From: Pseudomonas sp. SORT22
Lineage (GTDB): Bacteria; Pseudomonadota; Gammaproteobacteria; Pseudomonadales; Pseudomonadaceae
Direction of reading: 5' to 3'
NCBI RefSeq assembly: GCF_018417635.1
Contig: NZ_CP071007.1
Span: forward strand, 661,001 to 725,000
DNA: 64,000 bases
The position numbers were made by a program, and so were the translations under genes. This document shows, piece by piece, positions 1-9,300 of this stretch. Position 1 is the stretch's first letter, and every line of letters begins with the position of its first letter. Below the pieces are notes generated by a model. That model did no database searches. It worked only from the letters and a program-made list of their open reading frames with translations, and was not told the origin of the DNA.

Positions 1-1303
1 CACCATGCTCGCGCGACGGCGGTAGCAGGGGAGAGACAGTCAGGCCTTCGGGAACGGCGCTGACCGAGAGGGTCTGCGCCTTCACGCTCAGCAACGGATT
101 TGCAGCGGGCAACTGCCAGGCGTGGGTAGGCGGTTTTACCTGGCCGGCGAGCATTGTTTCGAGCAACTGTTCAAGCGCAGCCAAGCCTTGCGCGTCCAGC
201 GCGTCGAAGCGTTGCCCGGTGCTGTCCTGGCGTGCCAGCTCCAGCGCGCTGGCGGCAAGTTCGCGACAACGCTGCAAGCGGGCGTATTCCTGATTGATGC
301 TGCTCAGGTCCGCCGTGCGGAAAAACCCCAGCCAGTCAGTCAACAGCGCCTGGACCTGCGTGGCATCAGCCGTGTCGTTGAGTTTGAAGCCCGCATGCAG
401 CAGCGTCTGGCCGGCAAAGCTGTACAGCGAGGAAAACGCGAAGTGCGCCAGCCAGCCCCGCGCGCGCAAGGTCGCCGGCAAGCCGCCGGGCCGGATGTCG
501 CTCAGCCAGGTAGCGAGAAAATCGACTGCCTGCTCAAAACCTGTGGGGAGTTGCTCGCACGGGTACAGCACATCCAGTTGCCGTTCGTTGTGCATCAACA
601 GCGCAGCCCGGCTATAGAAGCTCGGTGGTAGCGATTGCTGCACTTTTGCCCCGCGACTGAACACCTGGCCGAAGCGATTCGCCAACGCCTGCAGTTCGTC
701 GAGGCTTTGTGGCCCGCTCAGGCTCAAGGTGATTTGCCCGGCCTGGTAGAAGCGCTGGTGAAAGCCGCGCAACGCCGCCTGGAACGCCGGATTTTGAACC
801 TGCAGGCTGTAGCGGTTGCCAGCCTGGAACGCGCTCAGCGGATGTTCGCTGCCCGCAGCCTGAAGCAAGGCAAACTGGTGCTGCGCTTGTGGATTGCGCG
901 ACCAGGCAATGAACTCGGCATGGATCACTTCCCGTTCGCGCACTTGCCGCTCAAGGTCGAACTGCGGCTGTGCGAGCATCTGGCACAGTCGCTCAAGCCC
1001 CCCGGCAAAAGCCGCGGGCGGTACTTCGAAAAAGAACTCGGTGCTGCGTTCACGGGTGCTGGCGTTGACCTGCCCGCCGTGGTGCTGCACATAGCGCATC
1101 AGGCCGTCGTCCAGGGCGAAGCGTTGATTGCCGAGGAAGAACAGATGCTCGAGAAAGTGTGCCAGCCCCGGCCACGCCGGTGGCGCGTCATGGCTGCCGG
1201 CCGCTACCCGCACAGCCGCCGCGCAGCGTTTTAGCTGCGGTGCATGGCGCAGGGTGACCTGCAGGCCATTGGCGAGGGTCAGGTTGTGCAGGGCGCTGGG
1301 CAT
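1..1303 (-). CDS. pqqF: PqqF peptidase, 5' part only
   Basis: Start ATG at 1303 (MPSALHNLTLANGL); the frame stays open to the left edge, so about 434 N-terminal residues are present and the rest lies outside. Around residue 50 the sequence reads HFLEH, the inverted HxxEH zinc motif of M16 (insulinase/pitrilysin) peptidases, followed by a GGQVNAST stretch typical of the family. In the PQQ pathway PqqF trims the modified PqqA peptide before cofactor assembly. It lies 38 bp downstream of davA on the same strand; in P. putida it is the first gene of the pqq cluster, which would continue to the left. Family is clear from the motif; the assignment to PqqF rather than another M16 peptidase rests mainly on gene order. 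Confidence 0.85.
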   Translation of the reverse strand, partial: MPSALHNLTLANGLQVTLRHAPQLKRCAAAVRVAAGSHDAPPAWPGLAHFLEHLFFLGNQRFALDDGLMRYVQHHGGQVNASTRERSTEFFFEVPPAAFAGGLERLCQMLAQPQFDLERQVREREVIHAEFIAWSRNPQAQHQFALLQAAGSEHPLSAFQAGNRYSLQVQNPAFQAALRGFHQRFYQAGQITLSLSGPQSLDELQALANRFGQVFSRGAKVQQSLPPSFYSRAALLMHNERQLDVLYPCEQLPTGFEQAVDFLATWLSDIRPGGLPATLRARGWLAHFAFSSLYSFAGQTLLHAGFKLNDTADATQVQALLTDWLGFFRTADLSSINQEYARLQRCRELAASALELARQDSTGQRFDALDAQGLAALEQLLETMLAGQVKPPTHAWQLPAANPLLSVKAQTLSVSAVPEGLTVSPLLPPSREHG

Positions 1304-1341
1304 GACGACTCCGGGTACAGGCGAACCGTCATGCTAGCGGA

Positions 1342-2139
1342 TTATTGCCGCGGCGTGCTGTAGAGCTCGGGGCGCAGGTCGTGCAGGTAAGGGTTGTTGG
1401 CCCGCCCTTGCTGCACTCGCTGCAGGTCGAGGTCGGCGCTCAGCAGCGCGCTGTCACGACCGGCCATGGCCAGGATGCTGCCATCCGGGCCGACGATGCT
1501 GCTCTGCCCGCAGTAGTGGATTTCGCCTTCGCTGCCGCAGTAGTTGGCGTACGCCAGGTAGCACTGGTTCTCGTAGGCGCGGGCGCGCACGGTGACCTGG
1601 GCAATGAAGTCGAAGGGCACCATGTTCGCCGTCGGCACCAGGATCAGTTCGGCACCGGCCAGGGCCAGGCGCCGGGCGTTTTCCGGGAACTCGATGTCGT
1701 AGCAGATCAAAAAGCCCAGGCGCCAGCCGTTGAGCTCGACCACCGGAAAGTGATCGGGCCCCGGGCTGAACATCGCCCGGTCGAGGCCACCGAACAGGTG
1801 GGTCTTGCGGTAGTTGCACAGGCTGCTGCCGTGGGCGTCGATCAACTGCACGCTGTTGAAGATCTGCCCGTCCTCGGCCAGCTCCGGGTAGCCGTAGGCA
1901 ATGGCGATGCGGTTGCTCTGGGCGATCTCCACCACGGCCATGGCCGAGGGGCCGTCTTCGGCTTCGGCCAGGCGCGCGACGGCTTCGCTGCCGATGTTGT
2001 AGCCGCTCAGGAACATCTCCGGGCATACCAGCAGTTCGGCGCCGCGGGCAGTGGCCAGTTGCGCCTGCTGGTGCAGGCGCTCGAGGTTGCCGGACAGGTC
2101 CAGCGGTTGCGGTTCGCCTTGGAACAGGGCGATGCGCAT
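1342..2139 (-). CDS. davA: 5-aminopentanamidase (carbon-nitrogen hydrolase)
   Basis: A 265-residue nitrilase-superfamily amidase. The catalytic Glu-Lys-Cys triad is visible: E41 in CPEMFLSGY, K112 in NYRKTHLFG and C146 in LICYDIEFPE. Start chosen at ATG 2139 (MRIALFQGEP), preceded by GGGAGA; longer upstream readings run into davB. Only 13 bp separate it from the davB stop, so the two are almost certainly cotranscribed. In P. putida DavA hydrolyses 5-aminovaleramide, the DavB product, to 5-aminovalerate plus ammonia. The superfamily is certain; the substrate is inferred from the partner gene and known P. putida gene order. Confidence 0.88.
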   Translation of the reverse strand: MRIALFQGEPQPLDLSGNLERLHQQAQLATARGAELLVCPEMFLSGYNIGSEAVARLAEAEDGPSAMAVVEIAQSNRIAIAYGYPELAEDGQIFNSVQLIDAHGSSLCNYRKTHLFGGLDRAMFSPGPDHFPVVELNGWRLGFLICYDIEFPENARRLALAGAELILVPTANMVPFDFIAQVTVRARAYENQCYLAYANYCGSEGEIHYCGQSSIVGPDGSILAMAGRDSALLSADLDLQRVQQGRANNPYLHDLRPELYSTPRQ

Positions 2140-2152
2140 GGCGATTCTCCCG

Positions 2153-3835
2153 TCAGTCGGCCAGGGCGATCGGGCCGATTTCATTGAACACGTCGCCCGG
2201 GCCTGGGTTGTCCGGGTGGGTCTGGCCACCGAAGTGATTGATGATACCCCACACCGCATTGAGCGACGTTTGCACCGCGCCTTCGACCCAGGCCGGGGTC
2301 CACGACACATCGTCACCGGCAATGAAGATGCCGCGCTGCTCGGCCGGCATGTCCTGCTGCATGAAGTGCGCGTACATGCGCTGGTTGTAGCGGTAATGGC
2401 CGGGCAGGGCGCCCTTGAAGGCGCCGAGGAAGTGCGGATCGGCTTCCCACGACACGGTGATCGGGTCGCCGATGATGTGCCCGGCGATATCGACTTTCGG
2501 GTAGATCTTCTTCAGCGCATCGAGGGCCAGCTTGACGCGCTTTTCCACTGGGTGCGGGAGCATTTTCAGCGCATCGCTCATCCACGAGTACGACAGGCAG
2601 ATCACCCCCGGCTTGTCGTCGCCGTTGTCGAACAGGTAGGTGCCGCGGGTCAGGCGGTCGGTCAGGGTCATGCTCATCAGGTCGCGGCCGGTATCTGGAT
2701 CCTTGTCCTTCCAGAACGGCCGGTCGACCATGACGAAGGTCTTCGACGACTGCATGTAGCGGGTACGGTCCAGGGCCATCCACATCTTCTGCGAGAACAG
2801 CGATTCTTCGCACTCGATCTGGGTGGTCAGCAGCCAGCTCTGGCAGGTGGTCAGCACCGCGGCGTAGTGGCGGGTGTCGCCCCAGGTGTCGGTTACCGCC
2901 AGGCGCCCGTCGCTGTCGCGGGCAATGCTTTTCACCCCGGCACGTGGCGCGCCGCGGTGTAGCGAGCTGAGGCTGGTGCCGGCCGGCCAGTGCGCGCAAC
3001 GCTCCGGCACATGGCGCCAGATGCCCAGCGGCACTTGCTCGACGCCGCCAACTACCAGGTGCTGGTGATCGTCGCAGTTGGTCATCACCACGCGGAAGAT
3101 TTCCAGCATCGAATTGGGGAAGTCCGAGTCCCAGCCACCGGTGCCGAAACCGACCTGGCCGAACACCTCGCGGTGCAGGAAGCTGAGTTTGGCGAAGGCT
3201 TTTGAGGTGGCGACGAAGTCGTAGAAGGTGCGGTCGTCCCACAGCGGTACCAGGGTGTTCCACAGCTCCTTGAGGCGCGGCACATCGCGGTCGCGGATGG
3301 CTTGCTGGATGTCGCCGAAGCGGGCGCCGTCTTCCAGGGCATCGGCCCAGGCGTCGGCAACCTCCTGGAACAACTTGGGCAAATCGGAGAGTTTTTCCGC
3401 GTAGTGGGTCTGGCCTTCGAGGTCGATCACTGTGCTGCCCGAGGCCGGGGTCAGCGGGTTGGGGAAGGGCTTGGTTTCAAGGCCGAGCTTGTCGACATAG
3501 TGGTAGAACGCCGTCGACGACACCGGAAAGCGCATGCCACCCAGCTCGGCGATGATCCCGTCACTGCCTTCGAAGGCTTGCGAGCGCAGGCGCCCACCCA
3601 TTTTCGAAGCTTCGTAGACCACAGGCTTGAGGCCCAGCTTCATCAACTCGTAGGCCGCCACCAGCCCGGCGATACCGGCACCGACAATCGCCACTTCCTC
3701 TCCATGGCGCGCCGCCGGGATGCTACCCAAGCCGGCCGGGTGCTCGATCCAGTCGTCAAAGGCAAAAGGAAAATCCGGGCCGAAAATGGTGATGGGTTTC
3801 TTGCCGTCGGCGGGGTGACGATTGTTCTTGTTCAT
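2153..3835 (-). CDS. davB: L-lysine 2-monooxygenase (flavin amine oxidase)
   Basis: 560 residues. An N-terminal dinucleotide-binding fold carries VGAGIAG at residues 51-57 followed by YEAS, and the C-terminal FAD-closing segment GIFIAGDDVSW precedes a helix near the end, as in the tryptophan/lysine monooxygenase branch of flavin amine oxidases. Older annotation often calls such proteins tryptophan 2-monooxygenase. The adjacent nitrilase-type amidase davA argues for lysine: oxidative decarboxylation of L-lysine to 5-aminovaleramide, then hydrolysis. No signal peptide is seen. A 174-bp spacer separates it from the upstream Lrp-type gene and should hold the davBA promoter; it contains an AT-rich patch near 3916-3928. 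Confidence 0.87.
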   Translation of the reverse strand: MNKNNRHPADGKKPITIFGPDFPFAFDDWIEHPAGLGSIPAARHGEEVAIVGAGIAGLVAAYELMKLGLKPVVYEASKMGGRLRSQAFEGSDGIIAELGGMRFPVSSTAFYHYVDKLGLETKPFPNPLTPASGSTVIDLEGQTHYAEKLSDLPKLFQEVADAWADALEDGARFGDIQQAIRDRDVPRLKELWNTLVPLWDDRTFYDFVATSKAFAKLSFLHREVFGQVGFGTGGWDSDFPNSMLEIFRVVMTNCDDHQHLVVGGVEQVPLGIWRHVPERCAHWPAGTSLSSLHRGAPRAGVKSIARDSDGRLAVTDTWGDTRHYAAVLTTCQSWLLTTQIECEESLFSQKMWMALDRTRYMQSSKTFVMVDRPFWKDKDPDTGRDLMSMTLTDRLTRGTYLFDNGDDKPGVICLSYSWMSDALKMLPHPVEKRVKLALDALKKIYPKVDIAGHIIGDPITVSWEADPHFLGAFKGALPGHYRYNQRMYAHFMQQDMPAEQRGIFIAGDDVSWTPAWVEGAVQTSLNAVWGIINHFGGQTHPDNPGPGDVFNEIGPIALAD

Positions 3836-4009
3836 AAGTGACCTTGCCAGGCGCTGCGCGGGGTGCGGAGCTTGAGTATAGAAAAAACACTGGCGGTCAT
3901 TTTAGGGGGCGGGGGTTACGTAATTAAGATGCAGAGTGTCGTCGTTTGGTCGGCTTGTTGGTCGATATGACGTATCTGTCATTCATATTGACTTCTGTGG
4001 GCGCCGGCT

Positions 4010-4471
4010 TCAAACCGGCTGCCCGCGATCCACCTTGCTGCTGAGGATGATCGAGGTGGTGGTTTTTTCCACGCCTTCAACGCTGCCGATCTGGTCGAGC
4101 AACTGGTCCAGTTGCTCGGGCGAGTCGCTGCGCAGCCAGGCGACGTAGTCGAATTCGCCGCTGACCGCGCACAACTGCTGCACCTGGCCCATGGCGCTCA
4201 GGCGCCGCACCACGTCCTTGCCCGAACGCGGTTGTACCTTGATCCCGACATAGGCCTGCAGGCCACCATCGATCAGGCGCTGACCCAGGCGCACGCCGTA
4301 GCCGCTGATGACCTTGGTCTTTTCCAGACGGGCCAGGCGCGAAGTTACCGTGGTGCGCGCGATACCCAGTTGCCGGGCGAGCGTGGCGACGCTTTCACGG
4401 GCGTTGATCTGCAGCAGCGAGATCAGCTGGCGATCGATTTCGTCGAGGGCGACGGGGCGGCTGTCGGACAT
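4010..4471 (-). CDS. Lrp/AsnC-family transcriptional regulator
   Basis: 153 residues from ATG 4471 (MSDSRPVALDEIDRQLI). A GTG six bases upstream is also in frame, but the ATG has a better placed AGAGAG. The N-terminal winged HTH (roughly residues 8-50, with SVATLARQLGIARTTVTSRL) is followed by an effector-binding RAM domain with QPRSGKDVVRRL and a conserved GEFDYVAWL stretch. It sits directly upstream of davBA in the same orientation, which makes it a candidate controller of lysine catabolism through a lysine-type effector; that role is inferred from position only. Its stop overlaps a GCCGG/CCGGC hairpin at about 4003-4019. Confidence 0.85.
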   Translation of the reverse strand: MSDSRPVALDEIDRQLISLLQINARESVATLARQLGIARTTVTSRLARLEKTKVISGYGVRLGQRLIDGGLQAYVGIKVQPRSGKDVVRRLSAMGQVQQLCAVSGEFDYVAWLRSDSPEQLDQLLDQIGSVEGVEKTTTSIILSSKVDRGQPV

Positions 4472-4487
4472 GGGCACTCTCTGGCAA

Positions 4488-4506
4488 GAGCCGCTTTGCG
4501 CGGCTC
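4488..4506. other. GAGCCGC hairpin between panB-like gene and lrp
   Basis: GAGCCGC (4488-4494) pairs with GCGGCTC (4500-4506) around a 5-nt loop. It lies in the 92-bp gap between the panB-like stop and the lrp-type start. On the - strand it is followed by only two T residues, so it is a weak terminator at best or a leader structure for the regulator. Confidence 0.4.
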
Positions 4507-4563
4507 ATGGAATAAGCGCGATAGCCTATCCATTGCCCTCACCCTGGGGCAAGGCGTCTGTGC

Positions 4564-5382
4564 TCAGCGCGCCTTGAAGCAGTGCTCGGCCTGGGGGAAG
4601 CTGCCGTCGCGTACTTCCCGGGCATAGGCGGCCAATGCCTGGGCAATCTGCGGCTGAAGGTCGGCAAAGCGTTTGACGAAGCGCGGTTGGTATTCACCGA
4701 ACAAACCCAGCAGGTCCTCGGTGACCAGCACCTGGCCATCGCAGGCAGGCGAAGCGCCGATGCCGATGGTGGGGATTGTCAGCTCTTCGCTCACGCGGCG
4801 TGCCAGGGGTTCGGCGATGCCTTCGAGCACCACCGAAAAGGCACCGGCGGCCTGCATGGCCAGGGCGTCCTGGCGCACTTTGGCGGCGCCCTGGTCGTCG
4901 CGGCCCTGGGCCTTGAAACCTCCCAGGCAGTTGACCTGTTGCGGCATCAGGCCGACATGGGCCATGACCGGAATCCCACGGCGGGTGAGGAATTCCACGG
5001 TCTCGGCCAGCTCTTCACCGCCCTCAAGCTTGACGCCCTGGGCACCTGTCTCGCGCAGCAGCCGGGCGGCGCTGAGGAAGGCCTGTTCGGGTGAGGCCTG
5101 ATAGCTGCCAAAGGGCAGGTCGATGACCACGCAAGCGCGCTGGGAGCCGCGCATCACTGCCTGGCCATGGGCAATCATCATCTCCAGGCTGACTCCCAAA
5201 GTGCTGGGCAGGCCATATAGCACCATGCCCACCGAGTCGCCGACGATAATCACGTCGGCTTCGGCATCTACCCAACGCGCCATCGGCATGCTGTAGGCGG
5301 TCAGCACCACCAGGTTGCCAGCGCCCTTGCGTTGCTGGATGGCGGGCACGCTCAAACGGTTTTCACGCACATGGCTGCTCAT
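4564..5382 (-). CDS. panB: 3-methyl-2-oxobutanoate hydroxymethyltransferase (PanB family)
   Basis: 272 residues, start ATG 5382 behind GGAGAGACCG. PanB landmarks are present in order: [32 protein letters not shown], then [17 protein letters not shown]. The family makes ketopantoate from ketoisovalerate and methylene-THF, the first step of pantothenate synthesis. Small departures from the usual family text are visible: TAYS where most have TAYD, and GIGAS where most have GIGAG. There is no panC beside it, whereas pseudomonads normally carry panB-panC together elsewhere, so this may be a second, specialised copy. It is divergent from an AraC-family gene. Confidence 0.78.
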   Translation of the reverse strand: MSSHVRENRLSVPAIQQRKGAGNLVVLTAYSMPMARWVDAEADVIIVGDSVGMVLYGLPSTLGVSLEMMIAHGQAVMRGSQRACVVIDLPFGSYQASPEQAFLSAARLLRETGAQGVKLEGGEELAETVEFLTRRGIPVMAHVGLMPQQVNCLGGFKAQGRDDQGAAKVRQDALAMQAAGAFSVVLEGIAEPLARRVSEELTIPTIGIGASPACDGQVLVTEDLLGLFGEYQPRFVKRFADLQPQIAQALAAYAREVRDGSFPQAEHCFKAR

Positions 5383-5453
5383 CGGTCTCTCCTTGGGTTG
5401 TTCAACGAAGCCGGGCGCAGGCTACCATCGGCCTTCGTCGGCTCACTTGAGCA

Positions 5454-5460
5454 AAGGAGA
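5454..5460 (+). promoter_or_regulatory. Ribosome binding site that decides a TTG start
   Basis: AAGGAGA at 5454-5460 lies 6 nt before TTG 5467 but 15 nt before the first ATG (5476) of the AraC-family gene, which favours the TTG start. Confidence 0.6.
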
Positions 5461-5466
5461 CAGGCA

Positions 5467-6264
5467 TTGCCGCCAATGAGACAAAGCAGTGAAGTACCGC
5501 CGTTGCCGGACTTCCAGCAACTGCCGGGGCCGGTTTACCGGCGCATGTTTGCCATTCCGGCCGGCCATCGCGTGCAATTGCACAGACACCCCTGGGTGCA
5601 GTTCACCTACGCCAGCGCCGGGATCATGCAAGTGGTCACCGAGCAGCACAGCTACCTGCTGCCGCCGCAATGTGCGTTGTGGATACCGGCGGGGGTCGAG
5701 CACACCGCCTACAGCGACCAGACCATCGAGTTTCGCGGGCTGTACCTGGATGACTCGCTGCTCAATGGCTACCAGCGTCCTTGCGGTGTGGTGCAAGTCA
5801 CGCCGCTGGTACGCGAGCTGATCGCCAAGGCCAACAGCTTTGCACCGCAATACCCTGCCCAAGGCGCCCAGGCGCGGCTGTTGCAGGTGCTGGTCGATGA
5901 GTTGCGCGAACTGCCCGAAGCGCCGTTCGGCCTGCCGCTGCCCAGTGATCCGCGCCTGCGCCGAATCAGCGAAGCCTTGCAGGCCAACCCGGCCGACAAC
6001 CGCAGCATTGAAGACTGGGCGCAGCAGGTGGGGGCTTCGCGGCGCACCCTGGTGCGGTTGTTCCAGGCCCAGACGCAGTTGTCGTTCAGGGAATGGCGCC
6101 AACGCTTGCGCCTGTTGGCGGCCTTGCCGTTGCTGGCGCAAGGCATGAGCGTCACGGCGCTGGCCAATGAGCTGGGCTACGACTCGGTGTCGGCGTTCAT
6201 CGCCTTGTTCCAGCGCCACTACGGCAAGACCCCGGGCTTGTGGGCGGCAGAATTGCGCAGCTGA
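5467..6264 (+). CDS. AraC-family transcriptional regulator
   Basis: 265 residues from TTG 5467 (MPPMRQSSEV). The N-terminal cupin-like sensor (residues about 20-100) contains HRHPWVQFTYASAG and WIPAGVEHTAY. The C-terminal double helix-turn-helix (about 155-262) shows SIEDWAQQVGASRRTLVRLF and LANELGYDSVSAFIALF, the AraC signature. It is divergent from the panB-like gene with 84 bp between start codons, so control of that gene is a reasonable guess, but neither the ligand nor the target can be read from the sequence. A strong hairpin terminator follows. Confidence 0.88.
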   Translation: MPPMRQSSEVPPLPDFQQLPGPVYRRMFAIPAGHRVQLHRHPWVQFTYASAGIMQVVTEQHSYLLPPQCALWIPAGVEHTAYSDQTIEFRGLYLDDSLLNGYQRPCGVVQVTPLVRELIAKANSFAPQYPAQGAQARLLQVLVDELRELPEAPFGLPLPSDPRLRRISEALQANPADNRSIEDWAQQVGASRRTLVRLFQAQTQLSFREWRQRLRLLAALPLLAQGMSVTALANELGYDSVSAFIALFQRHYGKTPGLWAAELRS

Positions 6265-6274
6265 CAGCGGGCAC

Positions 6275-6302
6275 AAAAAAACCGCGCCATGCGCGGTTTT
6301 TT
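6275..6302. terminator. Bidirectional rho-independent terminator
   Basis: CCGCGC (6282-6287) and GCGCGG (6291-6296) flank a CAT loop; seven A residues lie to the left and six T residues to the right. It can stop the AraC-family gene on + and the tRNA transcript on -. Confidence 0.9.
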
Positions 6303-6305
6303 ATT

Positions 6306-6382
<77 letters not shown>

Positions 6383-6395
6383 CAGTGGACGCGGA

Positions 6396-9300
6396 TTATA
6401 ACGAGGGTTTCCGGGCTGTGCTATCCGAAAGATCTGAAAGTGCTATGCGAAGGAAACTCGCGGCAAATTCTTCGGGCGGCAGCGGCAGGCTGACGATGTA
6501 GCCCTGGATCTGCTCGCAGCCTTCGGCAGCGAGGAACTGCTGCTGAGCCTGGCTTTCCACCCCTTCGGCGATGATGGTCAGTTGCATGCTGCGGCCCAGG
6601 GCGATGATGGCGCGGGCAATGGCCGCATCATGAGGATCGTCGGGCAGGCCGCGGATGAACGACTGGTCGATCTTGAGGATATCCAGCGGCAGGCGCTTGA
6701 GGTAGCTCAGCGACGAGTAGCCGGTGCCGAAGTCGTCGATCGCCAGTTGCACGCCCAGGTGCTTGAGTTGATGGAGGATGGCCAGGGCTTCTTCGGCCTG
6801 GCTCATGATGAAGTTCTCGGTGATTTCCAACTGCAGGTCACCGGCCTTGAGCTGGTGGGTCTTGAGCAGTTGTTCGATGCGTTTGACCAGGCTTGGCTGG
6901 CGCAACTGAGCGCCGGCGAGGTTGACCGACAGCGGGCCGAACGCCAGGTAGTTATGCTTCCAGACCTGCATTTGCCGGCAGGCTTGTTCCAGTACCCAGT
7001 CGCCCAGTTGCAGGATCATGCCGTTCTCTTCGGCCAGTGCAATGAAGTGCTCCGGCGGGACGTCGCCGAACGTCGGGTTGGTCCAGCGGATCAGCGCTTC
7101 GGCGCCGACCAGGCTCTGGGTCTTGAGGCTGAACTTGGGCTGGTAGCACAGGCTCAGTTCATTGCGCTCGATGGCCCGGCGCAGTTCGTGCTCCAGGGCG
7201 ATGCGCTCGCTGGCCTGGGCGGTGAGGTCGCGGGTGTAGGACTCGACCCGGTTGCGCCCCTTGGCCTTGGAGCGGTACATGGCGGCGTCGGCGTTGCGGA
7301 TCAGCGAGGCGACGTCGGTGCCGTCCTGTGGATAAAGGCTGGTGCCGATGCTGGCGCTGGTAAAGAACTCATGTTCGCCAGCCTGGAACGGTGCGCCGAA
7401 GCAGGCCAGCAGTTTGTGCGCGATGTGCTCGGCATCACTGGGCTGGTGCAGGCCGGGCAGCAGGATGATGAACTCGTCGCCGCCCAGGCGTGCGACGGTA
7501 TCGATGTCGCGCACCTGTTCCTTGAGCCGCTGGGCGATGCCTTTAAGCAACAGGTCGCCGACCGGATGGCCGAGGCTGTCGTTGATGTGCTTGAAGCGAT
7601 CGAGATCGAGAAACAGCACCGCGCCTTGGCGCTTGGAGGCCTGGGAACAGTTGAGCGCGGCCTGAAGGCGGCTTTCGAACAGGGTGCGATTGGGCAGGCC
7701 GGTCAGCGGGTCGTGATGGGCCTGGTAATCGAGCTTGGCCTGGGCGTGCTTGAGGCTGGAGATATCGGCGAACACCGCGACAAAGTGGGTGATGGCGCGC
7801 TCGCTGTTGCGCACCGCGCTGATGGTCAGCCAACTGGGGTAAACCTCGCCGTTCTTGCGCCGGTTGTGGATTTCGCCCTGCCAATGGCCCTCAGCCGTCA
7901 GTTGGTGCCACATGGCGACATAGAAGGCGCTATCGTGCTGGCCGGAGGCGAGCAGCCGTGGGGTCTGACCCAGCGCTTCAAACTCGCTGTAGCCGGTGAT
8001 TTCGCTGAAGGCGCGGTTGACCGCACTGATGCGCTGGTCGATGTCGGTGATCAACACGCCTTCGGCGGTGTTCTCGAATACGGTGGCGGCCAGTTGCAGT
8101 TTTTCCTGCATCAGATGGCGCTCGGTGATGTCGCGGGCGATGGTCAGCATGCAATCGACCCCGGCAATCGGCAGCGGCCTGGCTGACAGTTCGCAGAGGC
8201 GGATCTGGCCGTCGCTGCGGCGGATATGGCAGCTGAAATCACGCACGAAGCCGTCGCGCTGGAGCATGTCCAGCAGCCGCCGGCGCTCGTTGAGGTCGAC
8301 CCAGATACCCAGGTCCAGCGAGGTGTGGTCCAGCGACATGTGGGTGTCGTAGCCGGTCAGGCGGCAGAAGCCTTCGTTTACTTCGATCAGCAAACCGTCA
8401 CTCTGGCGCGACAGCAACAGGCCGTCGGGGGAGGCGTGGAAGGCCTTGGCGAACTTCTCTTCGGAGGTCTGCAGCTGCTCCTGGGTTTCTTTCAGCTGGC
8501 TGATGTCGCGTACTGCCACTACCAGCGCCGGCGTGCTGTCGAGCTGGAAGGTCTCGGCGGAAGTCAGGCCGGTGAACAGCTGGCCGTTGCTGCGCCGGAA
8601 GAGCATTTCCAGGTTGCGGATGCTGCCTGCCTGCAAGCGCTTGAGCAGGTCCGGGCCAACGCCGTCGATGCCCCAGATGTTCAGCTCGGTGGCGGTGCGG
8701 CCCAGCACTTGCGCCGGGCTCAGGCCGATCTGTTCTTCAAAGGCCTCATTGACTTCCAGCAGGCAGCCGTCGCTCATCCGGGCGATCACCAGGATATCCG
8801 GGCACTGCTGAAACACCGAGGCGAACTTCTGCTCCGACAGGCGCAGGGCTTCTTCGGCGTTCTTGGTTTCGCTGATGTCGATCATCAGCCCACGCATCAC
8901 TGGTTTGTGCCCGTGTTCGATGAGGCTGACGATATCGCGCACCCACAGGCTGCGGCCGTCGGCGCGGATTACGCGGTAATCAAGGCTGTGATCGCGGCCG
9001 GCGGCGGTTTCGCTGTCGCAATAGGCCTGGGCCCAGAGGGCGTCGTCGGGGTGGATGATGCTGCGCCAGAAGCCCGGGCGCAGCCACTGGTTCAACGGGT
9101 AGCCGAGCAGGTCTTCGGCATGGGGCGAGACGTAGCTGTAGGTGAAGTCGTTGGCGTCGGCTTCCCAGGCAATGGCCGAAAGGCTTTCGACCAGGCCGCG
9201 GTAGTGGTATTCGCTGCTGCGCAGTTCCTGCTCAAGGGCGATGCGCCGGGAAATCTCCGAGCTCAGGCGGCGGTTGACGCGGATCACCGCAGCAAGGATG

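Noticed and set aside
2153..3835. Annotating the flavin oxidase as tryptophan 2-monooxygenase (IaaM, auxin synthesis)
   Set aside because: The partner is a davA-type amidase in P. putida davBA order, so lysine is the likelier substrate; sequence alone cannot fully exclude tryptophan.
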